Below are positions 1 through 10,920 of a stretch of DNA of 64,000 nucleotides, in pieces. Made by a program: the position numbers and the translations under genes. Numbering within the stretch: the first letter of the stretch is position 1; every line of letters begins with the position of its first letter. The notes below the pieces were generated by a model. That model searched no databases and was not told the origin of the DNA. It was given only the letters and a program-made list of their open reading frames with translations. The DNA comes from Pholis gunnellus (lineage: Eukaryota; Chordata; Actinopteri; Perciformes; Pholidae). The stretch is taken from contig OU342816.1 of the NCBI GenBank assembly GCA_910591455.2, positions 4,358,476 to 4,422,475 on the forward strand, given 5' to 3'.

Positions 1-61
1 AGTGCCAACCTTAAAGAGGCTTAGAATAATGAATTAGTCATCGAGATCTCCAAGGACATGA

Positions 62-73
62 GGGGGGGGGGGG
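62..73. repeat. poly(G) tract, 12 bp
   Basis: Uninterrupted run of G. It is one of at least eleven G or C homopolymers of 12 bp or more in this window. Confidence 0.95.
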
Positions 74-766
74 AGTTTGGCCTAAATGCACAAGTCTATC
101 AGTCGCAGATAACAGCTCATACAATTAAAAGTTTAGAATTTATTACTCTAATTCTGAAATAGTTGAAATCCATTTCACTGGTTGTTGGAGGTTTGCTTTG
201 CATCAGGCCGAATTTAACAGTAAAAATAGTTTTTATTTTTGCATATGTAAGGAAATATCTACTGTAATGGCTTGGGTTATTATAATTATTTTTTTCCCTC
301 TCCATTTATTACATAAGGAAAAGCTGATAAATTAGCAACTGCCTCATAATTGGTAAGGAAGTTAAAGTTCATCTCCAGACTCTGGGCAGGTGGTACAAAG
401 ACGGACTACATTAGCCGAGTGGAAAGCCAAAGTTGGCCCAGTTTTGGCGCGATGAGACGTCTTTGCTGTTTTGCTTATGGCCAAACATTATCATGTTAGG
501 CCAACGCTGGCCTCCTGCCTATGGACAACGAGTATATTGGCCCAGGACATAAATGGTTGGCTGGAGCTGAAAAGTCTTTTAATTAAAAGTTTCGTCTGAG
601 TTACTGTTCATCAATCAGGTAAAGAATGAATCCAACAAAGCAGAGTGACTGCTTTCCATTGGTCTTATTTTGAAGTAAAAACTCCCACACACTCAATATT
701 CACTCATTTTTCCTGTGGATTGTACAATAAGTTAATTCGCAATATGTAAGTCAGCCAACTACTACC
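74..766. other. Non-coding, no recognised feature
   Basis: AT-leaning unique sequence with no credible open frame, RNA gene or recognised repeat. Short TTAAT/AATTAT runs occur but no structure stands out. Confidence 0.5.
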
Positions 767-795
767 CCTCCTCCTCCTCCTCCTCCTCCTCCTCC
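767..795. repeat. (TCC)n trinucleotide microsatellite
   Basis: About nine to ten uninterrupted TCC/CTC units, directly before a possible conserved non-coding block. Confidence 0.95.
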
Positions 796-799
796 CATG

Positions 800-1035
800 C
801 AGGGGCCAATCACTAATCAGCATGCTCTTTATTAACCCACTCATCTGTTCATGCAGCTGCCTCCAGATGCCAAATCCAACCACCTCCTGAATCAGTGTGA
901 TGTTTGCTGAACTGTGAGGTTACATTGCTGTCTGACGATAATGAGGATTGTTGCCATTATTAGGCATTATTGCCAGATGTCCCGGCAGAGGCTCTTACAT
1001 CCTGAGTAATTGGTCTGATGCACATGGGGCAGGAA
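800..1035. promoter_or_regulatory. Candidate conserved non-coding element
   Basis: Repeat-free block with a dense mix of developmental transcription-factor-like motifs: several TAAT/ATTA homeodomain cores, an E-box-like CAGCTG near 856 and a paired ATTATTAGGCATTATTGCC near 956-974. This resembles vertebrate enhancer sequence by eye only. Conservation was not tested, so the call is tentative. Confidence 0.2.
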
Positions 1036-1069
1036 GCTAATGATGGAAGTAACTTCTTCTCATCTACGT

Positions 1070-1245
1070 TGAGGGTTGCACATGTGCAGTATCGATCGTG
1101 TTGTTGTTGTTGTTCCTGTGTTGCATAAATGATCTATGATCATGATATTGGATCGGTGCATTGACTAGCATGCTCGCCAATTCCCGATCCATTCTTTTTA
1201 GGCTGTATCGGAGGCATTTCTGACACTGGTAACGGTTTCGGAACA
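1070..1245. mobile_element. Fragment of GATACC-end DNA-transposon-like repeat (family 2)
   Basis: Similar over its length to the 3' part of the fuller element at 33296-33822. Both carry GTTGTTGTTCCT, a GCATAAATGAT motif, ATCGGTGCA or ATCAGTGCA, then a TATC(G/A)GAGGC(A/C)TTTCTGA block running into a terminal GGT-type end. Only the right part is present here. The short reverse-strand open frame across it is an accident of the repeat. Confidence 0.6.
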
Positions 1246-3779
1246 ACTCTAGATCAAACTGACTTTGCTCAGCTGAAAAATAAGCAACTCTACCTCAGGA
1301 AAGTTGTGGAATGACCTTTTCTGCCTTGCTACTTTGACCTGACAACAACATTTGGCAGAATTCTGCACAATCTTTTAAAGATGGAGAGAAAAGCTAATGC
1401 AAGAAAAAGGTAGATCACAGAAGGATGCAAACGGCAAAGAAAGTACTGGAGCCAGATGCATACAGACTCGGATTCCGTATTCAAGATATTTGACCAAAAA
1501 TGCTAACTTAACTGTCTTGTTTATGTCACATTTCAAATGAATGCTTTCTCCAATTTGATTTTATCGCGAGCCGGCGGTTTATAACCATCGCGTTGCATCC
1601 AATAAAGGAGCAGGCAGAGCAGGCATCCTTGGCAACCCTTGATGGGGTGATAAACAAGGCCGCGGAGCCCAGTGACCCGCTGTTCTCTTTTCATGTTTCA
1701 AATGACTTCCTTTTTATATGTCAAGGTTCTGTTGAGGTGACAGTGTGGCTTCAGATTCCTCTTGGGGTTATAAATGATTCTCTCAGAAACCGGAATGTTT
1801 CCTCACTTGATTTGTCAATTGAGTGTGATTATGTTGGTTTGGAGCTGTGACAAAATAAAAAGAGGTTTTCTAACTTAGTGGTTTTGAAAGTAATAATCTC
1901 CGTGATAAATATGGAGCAAATATTCATGGCCTTAATACTCAAGCTGATAACAGACAGTACTTTTGTTCTCGCAGTGAAACTGAGGTTGGATATGAGCTGA
2001 CCCCGATCTGTCCCACTGTCGTCAGTCCTCTCATTCATCTGGCTGTCCGTCTGTTACACACATTTGTATTTCCAAATTTCGCTGATTGGCCTAAGGGGGG
2101 TGCCACAGCATATGTTTCTATGTCATGCATCTTTGAAGCCACTGATTGCACTTCAAGGGAATGCCTTCCCTGATAGCTGGCGCAAAAGGGCCGTTACACT
2201 TTAACCATTATCTAAAAATTAGGAACACGTTTTCTACTCCACCGAACACATTGGCTATTTAGGTTGCATGCTGTATTTTTTGCGTCTACTTGTCAAGTAA
2301 ATTCCTGCCCAGTGTAGTTTGAAGGCTTCAAAAGGCGCTACAACTATTGCTGTATAAGAGACCGTCATGTTGTCTTCCTTATCCTTCTGCCAACGTGATG
2401 TTGGAACTGGCTATTTGCTGGGATAAGCAGTGTTGGTGGGTGGCAGGTTTGAATCATTAGTTATCTAATGTTGCTTCCAGTAAACACACCACAACCTGCA
2501 ACAAGGGCCTCCAGCAGACATGGATCCAAGGTTCGCACAAGGTCTCCAGCCTCTGTGACTTGGCAGAGACGAGATGTGTAATATCCTGAATGACACCCAC
2601 TGTTGCTATTATGTTGATGGGTACAATGTTGTATTCACACCCTCAGAGTCTCCTATAAAAGGCTAACACCCCACTGTGCTTTCTGGGGCTTGATGATTAA
2701 TTACTGCCAAAGTGTGAAAGTCGGCAGTCTGTTCCCCGCTGACCTCGCACAGTTGGAGAGGTTGTCAGTCGTCACTTTTATTCTTACAGACTAAAACAGT
2801 TCAGAAATCTAAATGCAAATGAGAAGAGATGAACTACATAAACGCATAATCACGTTTTTGGAAAGTGCTCGGAAAAATGAAATGTGGGAACAGATTTCTC
2901 TTCATTTATTAGGTCTATTAGTTTGGTATAAAGCAAAGCACCGGACCCGACCAGTGTACACCGGACTTTACCATTAAGTGTCCCACTACACTCAGCCGTC
3001 ACTAAAATTCAAATAGCTGGTCCACCTTACAGGTCAGTCTACCTGAAGTTGGCTTCGGTCAAAGTTGTTGCTAACTTCCGGGCTAACCACCTTCACTTAA
3101 ATCAGCAGGTTCACATCTATAACGTTACTGCCGCTGGACTTGCAATACTGTCTCCTCACCCCCAAAAAACACATTGGCTGTGGTCAAAATTGCTTTTTTT
3201 ATATACTATTCCTGCTATTCATTCTGAAGATTGATGTACTGTTGCCCTGTCCACAAGGGTCACGAGTGTAAGTGATGTCATACCATCACACGGTCCATGC
3301 ACATCCAACATATGGATGGATATCACACGCACAGTTTCCTCGGCTCATGTCGGTACGACCGTCCTTGTGGAAAGATAAACCGAGGCTTTAGTATGATGGA
3401 CAATTGAGAATGTAGTGCGTTCACACTGTGTAGTATGAGGATTTTGTGTACGGGAGAAATGCCTGGATATATACAGCCTTAGCCAGAAATTATTATTTAT
3501 ATTAATTATTAGTATGAAACTTGAGCTTCCTGGTCTTACTCATCTTCCCCCACAATGCATTGCATCTTCAGCTTGTCTGTCAGTCTTGAGAGATTTTGAG
3601 CTAGGCTACAAGCTGTTAATATGTCACTTCATTAAGTTTGAATATGTTTTCAGCCGAGAGAGTAACCATTTACATTCCTATAATGTGGTCCGTTTGAAAT
3701 TTGCTGCAATCGTGACAATGATGTGACGGATCGGCTGGCAGGGGGCCTTTGCTTGAGCATAATGCTGGTGGAATTTAAT
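1246..3779. other. Non-coding, no recognised feature
   Basis: About 2.5 kb without a supportable gene or clear repeat. The 85-codon frame at 1593-1850 has no recognisable domain and no supported splice context. A slightly GC-richer, motif-dense patch near 2700-2780 could be regulatory, but nothing firmer can be said. Confidence 0.45.
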
Positions 3780-4215
3780 GTTATTGTTAATGTAGTATGC
3801 AGTACACACTCATTGAGTATGTAAGTATGTGACTTTCTAGTAAACTAACACAACGTGCCCCTCCTCTCCTGAAATGTGATCTCCTTCCTGTTACCGTCCT
3901 GTGCTCACAGCCCGTCACTGTGAGTCGATAATCAAACGCAACATTATGTTGATCACATTGTTGTATTGCTCATTGCTGATGCAGTACGAGTTGGATTTGG
4001 CGTCGTGACTCCGTCGGCACAAGGTTGATGATGAAGGCTACTCTTTAGTTTGCCAGAACGTGTCCTGATGATGAATGCCGGTTCAGCAGGTTTGCATAAA
4101 ATCAAACCGAAGTAAGCTAGTACACCAGACCAGACCGGCGGAACCTGAAATAAAGTTCCAAGGCATTGCATGGGAACTACGAGTCTAATATAGTGTGTGG
4201 CATATGAATACAGAT
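3780..4215. mobile_element. Probable degraded DNA-transposon-like repeat
   Basis: Begins with a TAGTATGCAGTACACACT block and ends with a GCATTGCATGGGAACTACGA block and an AATATAGTGTGTGGCATATG block. Such TAGTATGC and TGGGA(A)TT features flank a class of common teleost non-autonomous elements, seen again near 21930-22330. The match is from memory and boundaries are approximate. Confidence 0.3.
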
Positions 4216-4763
4216 GAATACGGTTAGCTAATGTTTGCTATGTAGTTTGATACTTATTGAAATATTATTTTTATACCTCAACTCATCACACAGAGGTCTT
4301 GTTCCTCTTTGACAGAATAGATTGGTTTGCTTTCACAGCCACAGGCCGTGTAGTTTGCTGTGGCTTTACGAGAACACGGTGATAAAACTCTGCGCTCCAA
4401 AATCATTACGAGCATTGCCTTATTGTTGTGTTGAGATTTGTCGGGATCCGGCAGCCCTCTGAGTCCGTCTCTACGAGCGGGGACAAGCGTGATCCTTGAT
4501 GAATGATGGGAGGTCCAACTCCCTGAAGCAAGCAGTCCGACCCCCCCTGGGAAATCAACGCGAGGAGCGAACCGGGGCGAGCCAGGTTCAGACACCTCAC
4601 AACTGCAGTGTGACATTCTCCACTGTTGAAGAAGTCATTTTTCACACTGGTACTTCAGTCCCTTTGCTCAAACATGCCAGAGGTGAGCCTGTTATCCCGA
4701 CAAATTGTGTGTTCTGGGCGAAATAGACCAAGTGAACTCACCACACTCTTAATGAGGATTGAA
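4216..4763. other. Non-coding, no recognised feature
   Basis: Overlapping short open frames occur on both strands between 4278 and 4853, but they overlay one another without any recognisable domain and the downstream one runs into a poly(G) tract. No gene is supported. Confidence 0.45.
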
Positions 4764-4781
4764 GGGGGGGGGGGGGGGGGG
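4764..4781. repeat. poly(G) tract, 18 bp
   Basis: Uninterrupted G run, the second longest G/C homopolymer in the window. Confidence 0.95.
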
Positions 4782-5188
4782 TCCGTTTATGAATTCCCAA
4801 ACACTGTTCACATGTTTGATGACGGTGCAACCAACATTTATTTCTTGGCCTGAGTCAAGAACCAACGCTCTGGAGCCAGAGGTGTCATCAATCCATCAAT
4901 ATTGGAGTAAATTAGTTTAATTATTAAAATAAAACACTGTTTGCTAAATCATTTAGTGATTTAGATAAGTGTGTATATCAGGAAATCTCTCTGCTAGGTA
5001 AACCATCCATCCCGACTTATTCCCTGTAGAGAAGCACATTTATAATCTTGATGATTTCAGACGGAAACATTTACTACTTTTTCCCCATCTTGTCCTTCCA
5101 TGCTGTGTTCAGGGTCTTCTCACGTCCTCCCGTCTTAATCATTATGTTATCACTGTGCGGATTCGGGGGAAAGGGACTTTGTTTTGAC

Positions 5189-5290
5189 TAGTGGTGCAAT
5201 GGATCATAGAAGTCAGGGTTCGGATCGGATCACGGTTTAGAATCACGGATCGGATCAGCGCAAGAGAAAAAAGGAGCACATGTCATTTTT
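5189..5290. mobile_element. hAT-like non-autonomous element, terminal fragment
   Basis: Starts TAGTGGTGCAATGGATCA and carries the repeated CGGATCGGATCA-type motif twice (about 5221-5258). This is the typical left end of a widespread fish hAT-like element that starts TAGTG(C/G)TGCAA and has tandem CGGATC words. The right end was not found. Confidence 0.6.
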
Positions 5291-6365
5291 AAAGACGCCT
5301 CGTTCACGTTCATTTTGCTGCCAAAATCAATTGCCAATGATCGATATTGGTACACACAGATTGTTTTTGTAGTTTTGTTTCAGTCATGATGAGATGGGAA
5401 TGTGTGAGGATTTATGCACACAAGCAGAGGAGCGCAGGCAGGACTGCTGGTCAAACACCAGCTGAAATTAGCTTGATAATCACCGGGTGTACGAGTTTTA
5501 CCCAAAGCTGTCTGCATCAGGTGGAAGTTGGTTTAAGAGCTTAGCATGTCTGCTAACCAGTTTCACCATGTACCATAGGTATTGTCGTTGCTGGCCCTTT
5601 TTTGTCGGCCTACTCAATCATGTGTCTCTTCTGCTACTGCTCCCAGATTCCCCTCTAGTCCCGGGGACTCGAGGGAAATGTTCCCTCCTTAGCTTCTTTT
5701 CCCACAAAGACTTTCAGTCGAGCTCGTCCAAGACCTGGACCAGACTCTCTCCTTACCATTTCCATTGTCTGTTGTCCGTTGCCTGAATGTGGTCGGATAC
5801 AGCCTGTGTATTTGGACAGCGTGTCGGGATAATAAACCAATATGTGGTCGGGAAATCAAAATCCCATTTTCGCAGCCGGCCACTGATCTGTTGGCTCGTT
5901 TTGGGCAGCGCAGGAATAATAAAGCTTGGGACGAAAGTTGTCTCCTGTCTGCTGCTCCAACTGCTGTTGGGCAAGGTCTCTGCAGAAGTGTGTTTGTATA
6001 GTGGACTGCAGGCGTTCGTGGGGGGATGTTTCCAGATGGGGCTACAGGCCAGGAGCAGTGTGTTGGGATGTGGCCTTGCCCTGAACCTTTTCTCCTCTGG
6101 GCTGGAGGCTGGATGTCACCAGCAGAGACACACAGCTCCTGCAGGTCTGGATGAGTGATGGCAGGTTGTCATAAATATCATCAATGTGCATTGTTCACAA
6201 CCAGAAACTATTGTTTATATCCTGGAATAATGCATTGTTAATTTAAAATGCATCTCTCAAATAATAATCCAAATTAAGCAGTATCTTTTCTTCATATTTA
6301 TTGATTTAAACTTGAACTGGAATCAAAGAAATTTGATTATCAGTAATGGCAACATACAAATGTGG
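5291..6365. other. Non-coding; overlapping open frames without support
   Basis: Several overlapping open frames lie between 5487 and 6158, the longest 123 codons at 5787-6158 (+). They sit on both strands, share no domain and do not begin or end at convincing splice sites, so they look like chance frames in GC-richer DNA. Confidence 0.5.
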
Positions 6366-6369
6366 GACC

Positions 6370-6545
6370 TCCTTCACGCACACGCTTGGAAATGATCGTA
6401 TCATGTTTATCAGCTGCTAATTGGTGCACCTGTATTTGTGGCTGCCAGCTTTAATTGCCTCCCACAGGTCTCATAATTCTCTGTGAAATGCATGATGGGA
6501 TTCATCAAGTGCCAGCGTTAAGGACTTTCTATGACGGTCTAATAT
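6370..6545. promoter_or_regulatory. Candidate conserved non-coding element
   Basis: Compact repeat-free block with a TTTATCAGCTGCTAATTGG core, a CACCTG E-box, a TTTAATTGCC homeodomain-type site and an ATGCATGATGGGATTCATC patch within about 170 bp. The density of GATA, E-box and homeodomain motifs is typical of deeply conserved vertebrate enhancers. No alignment was available, so this is inference from appearance. Confidence 0.3.
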
Positions 6546-6949
6546 CCAAACCCAGATCTATCTGAGAAACATAATGAGGTTGAGGCTTTTCCCTCAACAT
6601 CATCTTTTTGAAGGTACTTCTGGCTTCCCGCTGAAATGGTTTTGCAGATCAAACACAGTGAAGTTTTAGGAAAGTAACATTTTTCATGAGTGATTTGTGC
6701 ACTAGATCATGAAAATCGAGGGTGCAGGCATCAATATGCATCAATTAAAGGGCCAAACGGAATCTATTCATTTCCTTTCTTTTCACCAGGTATTCAAATA
6801 GTGTGCAATACATTTACAAGTCACAACTACATGGAGAACACAACTACATGGAGTCAGTATGAGCTAAGATTAATACAACAAATTTTTTTTGGCCACAAAT
6901 AGTGAATGGTCACGATTCCCTGATAGAAGTTGTGCTGTGATCAAATGTA

Positions 6950-7183
6950 AGGCTGCGCGATTAATCAGAATTTGATCAAAACTGCAGAGATGTCCTGGCT
7001 TACACATCATAGTGTACAGACTGAAGAAAACATCTTTGTTTGACATCTTTGTACTGATCCCCGCAAAGAAAATCACACCATAATCATGTTTTTGTAAAAA
7101 TGATCATTCCGTCTAATATCGCGAATCCTATTGCAAATGTAATATCAGCCAAAATTATCACAATGAGATTTTTTAAATCGTGG
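6950..7183. mobile_element. hAT-like non-autonomous element relic
   Basis: Left part reads GGCTGCGCGATTAATCAGAA and the right part contains AATATCGCGAATCC, CAATGAGATTTTTTAAATCG and related words. This order fits the familiar teleost element with GGCTGC(A/G)CGATTAATC ends and internal GCGAT/ATCGCAA words. The final GCAGCC terminus has decayed. Confidence 0.6.
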
Positions 7184-9403
7184 TACCCGGGTAAAACCAA
7201 CCATTGTGAGTGGAAAGCTCAGACTGATTTACAAACGTCTTCTTTATTCGTTCATTTAAGACTCCAATTCTGCATTTTTGAAGGAAAAACTTTTGGGAAA
7301 ACAATCACAAAAAAACAAAGATTTAATTAAAAGTACTGTGAGCCGTGTGCTGATTTTTTTTCTTTGTTAATGTCTTTCTTTTCACAAGTATCCAGCAGAT
7401 GCAGCAGAAGAAAATCAGTAGTAAGTCTGAGTCAAAAGATCAACCGTGAGATGCACAGCGGATACAAAAGGCAGGAGGGTGTTCGTCTCTGGAGATTGTG
7501 TACACGCCATTGATTTCTCTTTTTGAGAAGTGGATTCTCGGCTCAGTTGTACGTCCGCCTGCAGAGATGGACTGAGGTGATTGTCAGGCAGATCCTTGTA
7601 CTTTTGAGACAGCCAACATCTTCTGTGATACTGCGTCATTGCTGTAGTGTTCTGCAATACTCTGATTACAGATCAGTTTTTATTTAGTTTGATGGCTCAG
7701 CGCTGCCAGGAACAAATCCGTCCTCCAAACTAAATGACAGAATATGTTATTACCTTTTTAAAAGGACTTGGATCTGGTGCCCCTATTGGAGGAACAGCAC
7801 TGTTATCTCCTCCAGGAGATTCATGTTCTCCATTGTGTGAGTGTGTCCTTGTGTGAGTGTGCATCTCTGTGTCTGTCCACGGCAAAAACTCGAACCCTTT
7901 TCCAGCAAACTGCATGATATGTTAGTTATGAGGTGTTTGTTCACGGCTTTATGCTCAAGGCGCTCTCATGGTCGCGGTGACTCATACTTTCTTAAAACAC
8001 CCGTCATTACCTGTGTTATACTGCCACTATCTGAATGTTGGGGTCATTGAGGCCGCTAACGATGACACACCTTTCTACTTTCTGCTGTTTTCTGATCAGA
8101 AAACTTTGAAGGATTACTCCAGGATTTGGTGGAGGAACACTAGTTTTTGTGAGACGCTACTTGGTAAAAGTTCGGGGATGAATCGTAGTTAAACCAACGT
8201 TGACTGTCACAGATTTCTTCCGACTCAATCATCCATCTCAACCTCGTCTGTGCTGAAACCATGTTACTTGCACATCTCAGTTTCCCAGAGTCCAAGTTGA
8301 CATCTTGTTTTGTCCGACGGTCTGACCAAAACGCATATCATTGATACGAGTTTGCACATAAAACGGGCAAAAGCCATATTCACCAGCAGCCTTTCCCACC
8401 AAACACAATCCAGGCAGCACTTACTATTTCTTTACACAAAACATATTTTGCAATTCAAATTAGTAGTTTATATACTTTTGTAAGACGGGGGGCTGGCTCT
8501 AAAACTATAAATACACTCACAGTATGAGATAATGCTACGTCACAAAGCCTGTTTCCATTCACCTGCATTTATGTACATTTTCAATTCGTACATAAAAGAT
8601 CCTGAGCGGAAACGCCCGAAATTCAACAAAAGCTTTTACACTCGGCTGAGTTGTTGAATCAGAGTGAGAAGAATAGATCCGGTGTGATTGAGGAGACTGT
8701 AGCTTTTCACAAATGATTACGTGGGAACAAACAAAAATGTCCGTTTCCGTCACATTTACCACATCGCATTGACTCTTGTGGCGCTTGACTGGTGCTCTTA
8801 TTATGACATCGTCTCACTGCGCCCTCTTCTTCTGCCATGGTTTAATGGCAGCTGAAATTTGGATGAAAACCACATCCCTCAGGATTTTATCTCAGAGGGA
8901 TTTATGCCCCCCCCCCACTCCAAACTCTTTCCTGTCCATATGGTAATGCTTTGTTTCAGAAGACGAAATTAGCCTCTGCAGTCCTGGCCGCATTAACTCA
9001 AACCTTCGACCAATCACGGCTCTCCATCAGTCCCGCGGGCTACATCAGATTTGCGGTCGCTGTTTCCCAAAACCCCGTTCATTTGTCTCTCATTTGTGGG
9101 TCCTCTCAGGAAGTAGTAACGAGCAGTTTTTAATGGTATCCGGGCAGCCCTGATAGTAAACCACCCACATGATCTCGTCAGTGCAGAACCAGAAGACAGG
9201 AGCACGTTGCTCCCATGCGTGTTGGGAGAGGGAGCGCTGACATGTCAGTCTGACTGCACTGTTGACCATCTGGTTGTTAATCCATTATAAATAGGTATTA
9301 GAGTGCTCAGTTTATACACAACTGGCCTTTCAGCCCACTTATGGACTTGCCAAACTTGCAGAACTCGACAGAAAGGGTTGCCAGGTTAGCAATAAACACC
9401 TTT
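7184..9403. other. Non-coding, no recognised feature
   Basis: About 2.2 kb without a gene. It includes a GTGTGAGTGTG patch near 7836-7875 and a 10-bp C run at 8907-8916. No element or conserved block was recognised. Confidence 0.45.
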
Positions 9404-9655
9404 TTAAACATAGAAACGTGGACCCCCGTCTCTGAGAGGGGATCCCGCTGTCTCAGCAGGAACAACTCTTAAAGTAGAGACAATGGACAGGCTTATGTTG
9501 GGGTCCCTTGAGGGACCCACAATCCAAGACTTCAATGCTACAGGGCCGATGGATCTGTGGTGGGAATCCAAGGGTCCAGAAACTTTTTTTTTAGCATTAC
9601 TGCAGGTACATGCTCTTCCTGGTGAGCTACCTGGGCGCTTTAAAAAGCGGTTATT
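9404..9655 (-). mobile_element. Possible tRNA-derived SINE or SINE-headed repeat
   Basis: On the reverse strand, near 9620-9650, the sequence reads GTAGCTCACCAGGAAGAGCA, which resembles a pol III A box in a tRNA-like head (TAGCTCA..AG, then AGAGCA). No good B box follows, so the promoter would be incomplete. The body contains an 8-bp stem with a 2-nt loop at 9501-9518 (GGGTCCCT / AGGGACCC). The reverse open frame of 124 codons here has no recognisable product. Confidence 0.35.
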
Positions 9656-9821
9656 CTGTTTTGTCAAATTTTCATGATTGAGACGTAGAATTAGTGTCTT
9701 CATTACCCAAAATAAAAGCGGACTAAAAATGGAAACCTTCACGTTTTGGCAACCAACAGCTTGATGCCAGCGTGGCAACTACTTTTTAACAGTCAGTGTT
9801 GAGCCCCGAGTGTTATTAAAT

Positions 9822-9836
9822 CCCCCCCCCCCCCCC
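9822..9836. repeat. poly(C) tract, 15 bp
   Basis: Uninterrupted C run. Confidence 0.95.
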
Positions 9837-10757
9837 TCCAGGCTCTTCAGACCGTTTGGCTCCACTTCCTCTTCTTTTTCAAATCAACTAATGAAAGGCG
9901 GTCTGTGGAGAAGCCTTCATAAGTGTGTCCATTGTGAATCTCTGTGCAATCCATCCAGCAGTCAGTCAGTCACTCAAATTAATTGATCCTGACGTGAACA
10001 GAAGTGCAAAATGGAATTTATGTCCACCTTCATTTGCAGCATGTAGACATGTTGTGGGTGGAAAATGTTAATTGGAACTTTTTCTTATTAATCATGCAAT
10101 ACTTCAGTTTACAAACAGCACGAGTACATTGACGACTCATCTGAAACTCGGCTGACTCAAGCATGAGTCTTTCAGTAGTTGAGTCTATTTGAACAACTTA
10201 CACTTCACTGCTGAGCAGATCACTTGTTATCTCATAATCATTAATATTTTACTTCTCCAGAAGCCAAATCTGCACTGAGGGAGTGACGTCTCTGAGGGAG
10301 GACCGTTCAGAGCTTTACTGACGTATTCAACGAGCCGCTCCATCCTTTATTCATTCTTTATTTTTCCAACTAAGGTTTTAGTTAGAAAAAACACAAAAGG
10401 GTTTCTAGTCTCAACATTTGCTGTTCTGCCATTTAATGTAACAATGAGAGAACCCTCTTTTCTCTTGAAGCGGTTCAGTTTCAGCTCACTGCCGTCTGAT
10501 CGTCCTTCAAACAACTTGCTTCACATTTGACGGTTGATTAAAGTGAAGCTCAACATTCCTTCGTTTTTATCTGCAAGTCATTGCATTTAACATTATTACG
10601 AACACAAAGTCTGCAGCTTATCACACGGCTGCATCGTCTTGGCAGTGACGAGTCCTTTCACCAACATGTTGGTTCACACATTGACTCATTCATGCAAACA
10701 GTATAAAGACTGATAAATGATCTCGTCATGCCATATTATCACAGATAAATACATCCA
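9837..10757. other. Non-coding; some regulatory-looking patches
   Basis: No gene. TAAT-rich, repeat-free patches near 9970-10010 and 10230-10300 could be regulatory, but nothing distinguishes them firmly from ordinary unique DNA. Confidence 0.4.
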
Positions 10758-10920
10758 GGCTCTTTGTGGTCATTTGTGCTTTTATTTTAGAGTCATTTTT
10801 TACCTCTTTGTGGTCATGTTGTGTGTCTTTTTTGTAGTTGTTTGGCATCTCTTTGTCGTCGTTTTGCTTCAGTATTTTTTACATTTTGCAGGTGGAGCCC
10901 CCCCCCGAACCGCCGACCTC
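10758..10920 (-). repeat. Degenerate CTCTTTGTGGTC minisatellite (reverse orientation)
   Basis: Repeated words CTCTTTGTGGTCAT and CTCTTTGTCGTCGTTTTG in an imperfect array that runs into CATTTTGCAGGTGGAGCC and a C run. The reverse complement matches the array at 62785-63160 in repeat unit (ACAAAGA(C/G)ACA) and in its flank (GGGGCCCCTC, then ACAAAATGTGCAAA). The two loci are therefore members of one repeat family in opposite orientation, about 52 kb apart. Confidence 0.75.

Noticed and set aside
5787..6158. 123-codon open frame on the + strand
   Set aside because: It overlaps other frames on both strands, shows no domain or codon-like pattern, and has no convincing splice context.
9501..9518. 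Rho-independent-type terminator fold
   Set aside because: No T-run and no bacterial context; it is a short palindrome in vertebrate DNA.
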